A stretch of DNA of 64,000 bases from Gordionus sp. m RMFG-2023 (lineage: Eukaryota; Nematomorpha; Gordioida; Chordodea; Parachordodidae): positions 1,039,473-1,103,472 of the forward strand of contig NC_088775.1 in assembly GCF_954871325.1 (NCBI RefSeq). Direction: 5' to 3'. Both the position numbers and the translations under genes were made by a program. The first letter of the stretch is position 1. Every line of letters begins with the position of its first letter. Under the pieces are notes generated by a model. That model worked only from the letters and a program-made list of their open reading frames with translations. It did not search any database and was not told where the DNA came from. This document shows, one piece after another, positions 54,017 to 64,000 of this stretch.

Positions 54017-55080
54017 GCGTGAATTAATAAATCAATAAATATTTTTCGCCGAAAAAAATGGAAGGCTGATTGACGTTTGACGCGAGACGGATAGCGAAGA
54101 GTATAAAATCCGGTGTAACGGGGTTCGGGTTCGGTCATCGATTTAAAAAAAAAATTATTTGGCGCCATTACGGACTTAAAATTCTGTTTGTAACCATTAA
54201 GAAAAAAAAATATATTCTCTCCAAATATGGAAAGAAAATTGGTTAAGTTGGTTAGCCGATCGATGAACGAATTGGATGGGTGATAGACGGGAAAAGGATA
54301 ACGAGACCAAAATTTAAGATTGTTTATAAAAAATATACAATGAGATATATACTAAGGAAAATTTTACGATAGGCAATTATGACTTGTTGATATAAACTTA
54401 ATTATAAAAAATAATAAGCGGATAATTAAGTCGATTCAAAATCCCGGCCGAAAATCCGCAAAAATTTTTTTTTAGCAATTTTTATATTTCTACCGCAATT
54501 TTCATATTTCTCCCGCATAATACCAATAATCTCCCGCAATTTGAAAATTTGGACCTGGCAACCCTGATTACTGACACAAATGTGAAAATGGAACGAGATG
54601 ATAATGAGCGATGGCAGAAGAAAATCCCATTTTTAGGACCGTGTTCCTCGTTTAAACATATTTTTTTTTTTTGATAGTTATTGCTTATTGGTTCTAGGGA
54701 TGAATACCTTTTTTGAACTTAGAAACACTCTAATTTGGTTAAAAATTGCGTTTTTAATATCGAAAATGTCAATGTGCACATCATCATTTTTATTGGTCGA
54801 TTCCTCAAAATCTCGATCATCACTAAATTTTAGTCTAGGGATTTTAGCGTTGAGTGCAGTGGGCTGGAAGATTTCGTTTGATTTGTCAAACTCTCTTATT
54901 TTTTCAAATTTTTGCCAAAATTAAATGGTGTAAATATACGATTTTTTTAATTGCCCAGCGGAGAAACTAATTAGTTTTAGCTTAACTTTCCTTCTCGAGA
55001 TTAGTAAATTCTAATCTTGTTTCTTTGGAATTTTTACTATTTGCAATTTAAAAAGTAATATTTAAAATTTCTAATTTTTC
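54017..55080. other. Intergenic, no gene seen
   Basis: A short CCCGCAATTT word recurs several times near 54470-54545. Otherwise I recognise nothing. Confidence 0.4.
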
Positions 55081-55082
55081 TA

Positions 55083-55124
55083 ACAAGAAAAGAAAAGAAA
55101 GAAAGAAAAGATAGAAAGAAAGAA

Positions 55125-55156
<32 letters not shown>

Positions 55157-55195
55157 AGAAAAAAGAAAAGAAAAAAAAGAAAAGAAAAAGAAAGC
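55083..55195 (+). repeat. (AAAG)n microsatellite, interrupted
   Basis: Purine tract of about 110 bp. It lies 320 bp from the opposite-strand (TTTC)n tract at 55517. Confidence 0.9.
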
Positions 55196-55516
55196 TTTTA
55201 AAAAATATTTTCTTCCTCCACGATTATAAAAAAAATTTTACAACTGTTTTTTAATGTGAATTTATAAATTTTTAGAAAACAAAAAATATTTAAATTGTTT
55301 TTTTTTAAAAACAAAAGTTAAAATTTATTTTATATCTAAAATAGAGGGCGTCATTGAACTGAGAATAAAATTGAAATGATTTTTCAAAATTTTTTTTTTT
55401 AAAAAAAATTAAAATTAATTTATCTTCAATCATCATTTCGTTATTACATTCTTTTATTTTCATTTTCTTATTTCATTTTATTTTTTCCTATTCTTTATAA
55501 AAAGTTTTTAATCTTT

Positions 55517-55906
<390 letters not shown>

Positions 55907-55919
55907 GGTCTTCGTTTTC

Positions 55920-57160
55920 TTTCATCTAATATAATTCGCAAAATTATTATTTAATTTTTTTTAATTAAAATGTGAAAAAATTTTTAACTCCACCAAAAAA
56001 AACGAAATGTATACATAAGAAATGTGTTATGAAAAAAAGATTTTTTCAAAAAAAAAGAATTCAGCCAATCAGGTTATCTGGGAGAAGCAGATAATTTTCC
56101 AGAGACAAGACCATAAAGATAGGTGATACCTTCATCCGTGAACATTTACCTTATTCAAGTTTTCCGCTAAACCAGGGTTAAACGTTAACCGGACCTTAAA
56201 ATTTGGGTCTGACATAATTATGATGAGGTTTTATTAGATATATTATTCTAAAGAATTATTTATACACGTTAATTCTTTCTTATCTTATAAATAATCTTTC
56301 TATGTTTTTTTTTTAAAAAAACAATTTTTTTTTCTTTTCTATTTCTTCTTCTAATTTTTTTTTTTTAATATCATATCTCTATTCCTTTCCTTCGCTCTTT
56401 TTTTCCATTTTATTTTTTTTAATTTTTTTTTCTTCGTCCTTTTTCCTATTGCGATTATGAAAAATAAAAAATAAAAAACATTAAATATAACATTAATATA
56501 AAAATAAATATAAAATATTTATAATATTATAAAATAAAAAATTATGTTAATGAACTTATATCTTTCAACTCACCACCCCCCCCCCCCTTCTCACTCTCAT
56601 CCACCTTTATTTTAAGGTATACTTGTAAAATGATGAATCAAATTTTGTTTCAAATAAATATTTTTACCTGTATGAAATAAAACTTTTACCTTTATATTAT
56701 AATTTTATATATATATAATATATATTGAAAAAATAATAAAATAAATAAAAAAATCCGTTACCTCCATTTATAAAATATATATTTAAAAAAAAAAATTATT
56801 ACCTGTGTCATCTTCAGATATTTTTTTTTTATTTTTTTGTCATAGTGGATAAAGGTAAAATATTTATATTTTTAATAATTATTTTTATATTTTTATTTTT
56901 TTTACGACAAGTTCGCTTCTTCATTAACTTCCTAATTCTTCCTTCTTTTATATATAATATGACAAAAAATAAAAATATTTTTGCGACAATTTTTACCTGT
57001 AAATATTTTTTTGCGACACGTAAAAAAAAATTATTTAATTAATTTTTTGGAAAAGCCGAAATTAATTAATTTATTTTTTTTAAAAAATATATAAAATGTT
57101 TTTGAAAAATATTTTTTTTTTGGAATGTTTAAATGGTAAGAATGGGAAAATTTGAGGAAT
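55920..57160. other. Very AT-rich spacer, no gene seen
   Basis: Homopolymer A/T runs and one C-run. No frame with protein-like composition. Confidence 0.5.
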
Positions 57161-57162
57161 AA

Positions 57163-57172
57163 TCTTCTTTCT

Positions 57173-57264
<92 letters not shown>

Positions 57265-57265
57265 T
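57163..57265 (+). repeat. (TTTC)n microsatellite
   Basis: About 100 bp of TTTC. Confidence 0.95.
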
Positions 57266-57269
57266 AGAG

Positions 57270-59450
57270 AAGAAGTAAAAAATAATAATAGGCAAAAGGA
57301 AAATTTTTTTTTAGAAAATTTAAAAAAAAATATAATAAAAATATATAGTTAATATAATTTTTTTTTTTGTTTAAAAGTTCAGTGTCCTCATATTGTCACA
57401 CTGAAAAATATTAAAATAAAATAAAATTAAATTAAATATTTTTTTAAAAAATAAAATAATAAATATATTTTATGGAATTAAAAAAAAGAATTTTAAAAGT
57501 TAATTTTTATATTTTGTTTATTTTATAAAAAAAAATTAAAATATTCCAAAAAATGAAAAGATTTTTGATCCTAATATGATTCCTTTTATCAAATTTTTTT
57601 TTTTTTCATAATCCTCTAAAAAAAAATTAAATCTTTTTATAAAAATATCGAAAAAAATTTGAAAAATAAAATTTCTTATTATTATTATTTGGGGGAAAAA
57701 ATATTTTCTTTTTAGAATTTATCTTCTGGAATATTTGTCAAGAAAAAAAATTGAATATAGTAAAGGAAAATTCTGATACAATTTCCGGTATATTATGTAT
57801 ATTACTTTCTTTTTTTTTTAAATTATTTTTTTGACAAATAAGTCCCTAAAAAAATGACATATGACATTTTAAAAATAAGTTTTTTATTTTCTTGAAGTAA
57901 AGTTGATTTGTCGGCTATTAGAAGCCGTTAATCTTTAACGAAGTGTTGGCCTAAATCAAAAAAAAACTGAAATTTGGTCAAATTTGGGGTTATAAACTAA
58001 AATTTAATTTCTCTTTTTTTTTTCCTAATTCTATTTATGAATCCCTCCAATCATATTCCTTAAAAATTTTAAAAAATTTTCCAAAAAATTAAATGTGCTT
58101 AAAAAAGAAAATAATTAATTTTTATTTATTTATATGGGCAAGGGGAAATGGAATGGAATGGATGAATTCTTAGGTTCAATTAACTTATTCTTCATCTTCA
58201 TCTTATAATTTTTTTTAATTTTTTTTTTTATCTATTAACAGGAAAAGGAGAAAAAAAATTTAAAGATAAAATATAAAATAATTTTATACAAGAAAATAAC
58301 ATTTTTAATTTATTTTTGGAGAAAAATTTAAATTTTTTTTTTAAAAAAAAATATCTTTTAAAATTTAATTTTGAAATTTCATAAAAAAAAAAGCAACTGG
58401 TTTCAAAAATTTTAAAAAAAAAATTAAAAGGAAAGAAAAAAAGAAGAGAAAAAATTAAAATAAATGAAAAAAGAAAGAAAGAAAGAAAGAAAAAAAAAAA
58501 GAAAGAAAGAAAAAAAGAAAGAAAGAAAGTTCTGATGATAAAAATAAACAGATATTCCTCTTACTACATATGATAATCATTTAAAGGTCTTATTTAATCA
58601 TTAATAACGGCTTCAGCTCAAACCGTTTTCTTATAAGGTTTCAGTTAAAGGGTTTTCCCAGCTGATCCGGTCTTTAGGCCCGGTCAAAAATTTGCGAATG
58701 GGTCACGTGGCCCATCCCTCTCCGATCTCGGGATCTATTGATCACTTAGTAAGTTACACTTAGACTAAAATCCTTCAAGCCTCGTGGGTAATTTTATTTC
58801 CTTGTGGGAGAAAAAAAATTACTTCGAAAAAAAAATATTTTCCACTAATTACTTTTCCTTTTCTTTTTTTTCAAATTCATTTCCAATTTTTTTTTTCTTC
58901 TTTCCCCCTTGTATATATATATTTTCTCTAGGGATGAAAAGGGGTGGATAGTTGAGGGGGAGGGGGTGGCTTTAAAATTATGACCCCCCTTGCCACCCTA
59001 TCCTTTAGCCATCTTCACCCCCTCATTCTCAAATTAAAATTGAACTATCCTATTTTTTTTCTAAAATTTTTTTTTTACTTAATCATATAATCAATAATAA
59101 ATGCAACGATATTTTTACCTTTATACTTCGAACTTTTAAAAGTAATCCAATCAAATGGAAGCTGTCCTCGGTAAACATCCCTCCCCCCCTCTCCCCAAAT
59201 TAGAGCATGCGCATTGTTAGTTTTCTAAAAAAAAAAATTAAAAGGCAAATTTAATCATTCTTTTTTCTTTAGCATTTATCGTTTAGGTTCTATGTTATGA
59301 GGGCAATTGAAAGTTCCTAGAAACTACTGCTGAAAGCAGCAGGAGGGCCCTTAAGTGTTAATATACAATCCCCATTTCCAATATCAGTGTTTTTTTTTAG
59401 GAGAGACCTAAACAGGGTCAGCTCCAATTTATATTTCTAAGGATTTCTAA
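57270..59450. other. Very AT-rich spacer, no gene seen
   Basis: Runs of A and T, with a short AAAG tract at about 58464-58530. No coding signal. Confidence 0.5.
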
Positions 59451-59483
59451 AGTTAATTTGTCTTTGGTAAGAAATATATATAT

Positions 59484-59965
59484 CAGAGACCCGCAGAGAT
59501 ACCAATTGTTCGGCCAGGCCCGGTTTTTTTTTCAAAAAATTATCCGCCCGGCCGGATTTTGGCCCGATCCGGTATTTTTTTTCAAAAAATTATCCGCCCG
59601 GCCGGATTTTGGCCCGACCCGGTATTTTTTTTTAAAAAATTATCCGCCCGCCCGGATTTTGGTCCGACCCGGTATTTTTTAAGAAAAAATTATCCGCCCG
59701 GCCGGATTTTGGCCCGGCCCGGTTTTTTTTTCAAAAAATTATCCGCCCGGCCGGATTTCGGCCCGGTTCGGATTTTTTATAAAATATATTTTATTTTTTG
59801 ATTTTTTATAGCTAATAATGGCGATTTCAAATATTCGGTTTTAAAATATATGGTCCAAAAAAAAACTTTCGGGCCCGACTCGGGTCCATTTTTTAAAAAA
59901 TATAAATAATACACAGGCCGGGCCGGGTTTAAAACCGGGCCGGGTTTAAAACCGGGCCATCTCTG
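59484..59965 (+). mobile_element. MITE family F with an inner 61-bp minisatellite
   Basis: CAGAGACCCGCAGAGATACC to CGGGCCATCTCTG, flanked by ATATATAT on both sides (59476-59483, 59966-59973), though this is a low-complexity word. The unit AAAAAATTATCCGCCCGGCC plus GGATTTTGGCCCG... is repeated about 4-5 times (59530-59780). The 74-81 residue frames here are repeat artefacts. Confidence 0.8.
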
Positions 59966-60478
59966 ATATATATATAAAAATACGAAATTGTCCACGACTT
60001 TATGTTCGGATAAACATATAATTCAGATATCAAACAAAAAATAACCCTACCCCCCCCCCCCTTTCCATCAAAAACAATCCTTCCGGCTATTTTAGCATTC
60101 TAAATCCATCTCATCCCCCAATTATCTGTCTAGGGCTCGAATTTGGTTATCGTTTGTTGGCGCGCATTTCGTAACCATCTGAATCAATCCAGTTATAACC
60201 CCCCTTAACTCCCACTTTTGTCCTATTTATTGTAAACGACAAATCATTATTTCGATTTTATTTTAATTTTAGATAACCCCTCCTCCCTACCTTCCCCCCC
60301 CCTCCTCTTATATTTATTTAAATGATGATCTTACGTCTCACCCCCCCCCTCTTCTTCCTCGCGTGATATAAGTGCCCTGCCCTGTATGAGGCGTTTACAA
60401 CATTTTTACGCAAACGAGCCCGCGAGCAGGGTGTGGGTTTGGGATAAAATTAATGTTTTAAAAGAAAAACTGGGGGGA

Positions 60479-60880
60479 GGGAAGCTAAAATCTAACCCAC
60501 GGGATGGGAGAGGGTGGATGATACGAGGGGTAGTTAACGGCCGAGCACAAAAACTAATCTTTCGATACTTTATAAAACTTAATAAAAACTGAGGGGTAAG
60601 CTAAAATCTAACCCACGGGATGAGAGAGGGTGGATGATACGAGGGGTTCTTAACGGCCGAGCACAAAAACTAATCTTTCGATACCCACGGGATGAGAGAG
60701 GGTGGATGATACGAGGGGTAGTTAACGGCCGAGCACAAAAACTAATCTTTCGATACTTTATAAAACTTAATAAAAACTGAGGGCAAGCTAAAATCTAACT
60801 CGCGGGTAGAGGTAATGGAAGATGGGGGGGGGGTGATTGACATGAGGGGTCGTTAACAAATGAGGGCAAAAACTAATCCT
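60479..60880 (+). repeat. Tandem repeat, about 115-bp unit, 3-4 copies
   Basis: Units carry AGCTAAAATCTAACCCACGG, GGGTGGATGATACGAGGGG and CGAGCACAAAAACTAATC. A diverged echo lies near 61036-61110. Confidence 0.85.
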
Positions 60881-61603
60881 TCTTTCTAAGCATCATAATA
60901 CTAATTCGGATATATATTTTTTATTTAAAAAAAAAAAAACTGTGAAAAGCTAAAGATCTAACTCATTTCGCGAAGCTTCTATTTCATTCATAAACCTCCG
61001 TTATTTATAAAAAATGTTTATTTATTTATTATTATTTAAAAAAATCTAAAGGTCAGGAGATAGATGATATGAGGGGAGGGGGGGGGGAGTGTTGGTTAAA
61101 AGATGAGGACAAAAAATTTGATACACTGTTAATACTCGATATAAAAATGTCAGGTGAATGACACATAACTGGGGCCTATTTAAAGAATATATTTTTTTTT
61201 TAAAAAAAATTTACTTTTTAAATTATAATATCTATTATAACAAAGTAGCATCATATTTTATAATAATATTTTTTATATTTATATATTGTTCATTTTTCAT
61301 TGATTTATTATTTTATATAAGAAAAAATTTATCTATTTTAATTTGTGTGCATGAAAGTGACTGTGACAATGGACAAAATATTTTTAAAAAACAGAGATAA
61401 AAAGAAAGAGAGATGAGTTTACAATAATTATTAAAATAAAATATAAAATAAAATAAATAATTTTTTAAATAGGGGTCATTTTAAATTATTTCATTTTTAT
61501 TTATATATATTTATTTTTAAATAAATTAAATTATTTTTCTTTGTATATATATGTATGTAACGGTTAGTTTGTTTAACTATAGAAAAAAAAACGAAAAATA
61601 TAT

Positions 61604-62078
61604 TTTCGCAATTTTAAAAAAAATTTTTTAAAAAAATATAGAAATATGTAAAAAGTGTAGTGTTTGTTCGTTTTTAAGAGGAGCGTTAGATTTGCTAACG
61701 GTATCATCTTAAGAACAAATAATAGGGAACCCTGGAGAATTTGATTCAGAGATCTGGCTGAATTATTTTTGGGAGAACTGTTAAATGGAATCTCTAAGGA
61801 TTCGCTTTATTCTAAATTGGCTAAATGGGGCCGTTTAAACGACAGTTATTAAGATGTAATATTTTTTCGCAATTTTAAAAATTAAAAATAAGAAATTTGT
61901 AAAGTGTAGTGTTTGCTAACGGTATTATCTTAAGAACAAATAATAGGGAACCCTGGAGAATTTGATTCAGAGATCTGGCTGAATTATTTTTGGGAGAACT
62001 GTTAAATGGAATCTCTAAGGATTCGCGTTATTCTAAATTGGCTAAATGGGGCCGTTTAAACGACACTATTAAGATGTA
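61604..62078 (+). repeat. Tandem duplication of about 220 bp
   Basis: CTAACGGTATCATCTTAAGA at 61695 recurs at 61916. The two copies are nearly identical through GGGGCCGTTTAAACGACA and TAAGATGTAAT. Confidence 0.9.
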
Positions 62079-62577
62079 ATTTTTTTTTTACTGGGATTCT
62101 AATGAGGTCTATTTAAAAAAAAAAAATTTAATTTTGATTTGGAAAATTTAGGGAATTTTTATGGCCAATTTTCATAACGCACCATGAGGGAGGAGTAGAT
62201 TAGCCCCTGGGTCGAACTCACCATGTCTCGTGGGGCATCTTTGGCCCTTTATCAAATAATCCAACCGGGGTAGGAAGATTTATATAAATAAATATTTCTG
62301 TAGGGATGAAGAAAAAAAAACGATATTAAACAAAACAAAAAACGTATTTATTTATTTTTTTTAATATTATGAAATGCCTAAATTTTTCTTTCTTTCTTTC
62401 TTTCTTTAAAAAAAAGGCAAAAAATCAAAAAAAATGCTGTCCAATTTAAAACGAACGCAATTTAAAATGCTTTATTTGCGTTTTTCGAAACGCTACGTTT
62501 TTGAGAAATGCTACAGCGAACTATTTACATTCTTTACAATATAAGACATATTTTCATCATTTAAAATTATACTATTT

Positions 62578-62886
62578 AAACTAGCGGCTCGTTTTTGAGA
62601 CCGTTTTTTAAAACGGTTAACTCCATATTTTATCCAGAAACGCGAGTCTGAAGATTTTGCTCATAGAAGGGACGAATGTCTAGACACATTATTTTAGAAA
62701 TCTTGAGGCCTTAAGCGATATTTTTCTGACTAACCCCCTCATTCATAGTTAGCGAGATTTCGCGGCGAAATACACGAAATATGGATTTTTTAAATTCTTT
62801 GCCCGCTAATTCCCGCTGACTGCGAATGAGGGGTAAGATATTGAGTTAGCCGTTTTTTAAATATCGGCTCAAAACGAGAACCTTCC
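62578..62886 (+). mobile_element. MITE family A with a nested 100-bp element
   Basis: GCGGCTCGTTTTTGAGACCG to TATCGGCTCAAAACGAGAAC. It is split by the element at 62734-62833; without it the text ...CTGACTAAGATATTGAGTTA fits the family consensus. Confidence 0.75.
62734..62833 (+). mobile_element. Nested 100-bp MITE, PIF/Harbinger-like
   Basis: The inverted ends are CCCCCTCATTCATAGTTAGCG and CTGACTGCGAATGAGGGG. The 3-bp duplication TAA is at 62731-62733 and 62834-62836. The inside is AAATACACGAAATATGG-like with no coding. Confidence 0.85.
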
Positions 62887-62997
62887 ATTTATACGTTATC
62901 TTCTCTTAACGGTGAATGGGGAATGGATTAAACACTTTTCAAAATTACAGTTACAAAGACCTCTTAATTCGTATTTTTTTATCTTCTAACTAAACAA

Positions 62998-63172
62998 CAG
63001 AGTTGTTAAAGGATCTGGATACAAGTATCTAGATCCTGTATCTAGATATAAAAATGTGGTATCTGTATATGTATCTATATAGATTTTTGATTAAAATCTC
63101 GGTATTTAGATATTTTTTTAGACGATGTGTCTGTATCTAGATCCATTTAAAAAGTATCTTTTAACAACTCTG
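62998..63172 (-). mobile_element. MITE family B, hAT-like, 175 bp
   Basis: CAGAGTTGTTAAAGGATCTGG to TTTTAACAACTCTG, with a perfect 8-bp duplication CTAAACAA (62990-62997, 63173-63180). Confidence 0.92.
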
Positions 63173-63224
63173 CTAAACAATATTCGTGTCTTGTTTGGGG
63201 GGGGGGGGGTTATTTTTTTTATTT

Positions 63225-63870
63225 AGAGGAGATACAATAATATACGGTTATTTAACTCTCGATGGGTAAGGCGGAAATAAGAAAACGGAAAATCAGCTGA
63301 TATTATTTTTACAATTTTGTTTATTTTTGATTTATTTCCTTTGAAAAAATAATAAATCAAAAGTAACTTTTAGGGTAAAAAATTTTTTTTTTTATTTATA
63401 ATCAATTTACGAGTTGGGTTTGGATAATTCTTTTCTTCCTATGGATCAGGTCGGAAAAACTAATTTGAGGGTTTTTTTTATAGAGGAGATATGTAATTTA
63501 CGGTTATTTAACTCTTGTTGGGTAAGGCGGAAATAAGAAAATAACGCGATTGACCTGAAAATCAGCTGATATTATTTTTGCAATTTTTTATTTTTGATTA
63601 TTTCCTTTAAAAAAATAATAAATCAAAAGTAACTTTTAGGGTTAAAAATTTTTTTTATAGTTTTCCGGGTTTTGTCTTGATAATTTTTTTCTTCCTATTG
63701 GTCAAGCCAAAAAAATTGATTAAGGAGATGGGGGGGGGGGTTTAGATGAGATACATAATTTTTGAGAAATTACTGATTTTGGATAATTTAAAAAATACGG
63801 TGATTTAACCTTTGAGGGGTAAGGCGGAAATAAAAAATATAACGCAATTGAACAATCGGATGTTTTTTTT
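63225..63870 (+). repeat. Diverged tandem repeat, about 270-290-bp unit, three copies
   Basis: GGGTAAGGCGGAAATAAGAAA recurs at about 63264, 63519 and 63817. AAAATCAGCTGATATTATTT and AATCAAAAGTAACTTTTAGG recur in the first two units. Confidence 0.75.
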
Positions 63871-64000
63871 AGGTTGAGTCGGGTTTAGCGGGGTTTGGAG
63901 ATAATTTTGATACAATTTTTTTGAATTTAATTCATTATATTCAATAAATCAAGGTTTTGATTATTTCCTTTAAAAAAAATGTAACTAAAAAGTAGCTGTT

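Noticed and set aside
59458-59801. Frames of 74-80 residues with IIRPAGFWPDPV-like repeats
   Set aside because: Arise from the 61-bp GC-rich minisatellite in a MITE.

Overview
The window is invertebrate-type animal (bilaterian) nuclear DNA. It is AT-rich, with spliced genes, many purine/pyrimidine microsatellites and a very high density of short non-autonomous DNA transposons (MITEs). The animal assignment rests on a clear beta-catenin gene, an FMRFamide-receptor-like GPCR and an interstitial TTAGGG tract. The phylum cannot be fixed from the sequence alone.

Left part (1-24.7 kb). I assembled two three-exon genes on the minus strand by hand (6815 to 4685, and 20921 to 13315). They encode small secreted proteins with ten cysteines, a CxxCxC core and a YPDCCPxxC end, like a von Willebrand factor type C (VWC) fold. 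Intron phases are 1 and 2 in both, and the first exons have the same length. The last exon of a third paralogue lies on the plus strand at 578-671. Intron 1 of the larger gene holds a 4.3 kb satellite of about 219-bp units, which is an amplified MITE with a 4-unit higher-order period.

Middle (24.9-36 kb). One intronless, divergent class A GPCR (24942-26870) is followed by repeats, among them a 12-bp minisatellite grown from a MITE end, an interstitial TTAGGG tract, nested MITEs and a small broken Ty3/gypsy-like LTR element (33356-35231).

Right part (37-50 kb). A complete beta-catenin/armadillo gene on the plus strand has 15 coding exons and encodes 929 residues. It keeps the full GSK3/CK1 phosphodegron, the alpha-catenin-binding segment, the armadillo repeats and the WFDTDL C-terminus. 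Its large introns hold MITEs, an inverted pair of gag-bearing retroelement fragments and a 918-bp hAT-like element.

Right flank (50.2-64 kb). I see no gene here: AT-rich spacer, microsatellites, MITEs and several local tandem duplications.

The genes do not form an operon. Beta-catenin acts in cell adhesion and Wnt signalling, the GPCR in neuropeptide-type signalling, and the VWC-like peptides are presumably secreted. MITE families with terminal inverted repeats and 8-bp or 3-bp target duplications have shaped the non-coding DNA.
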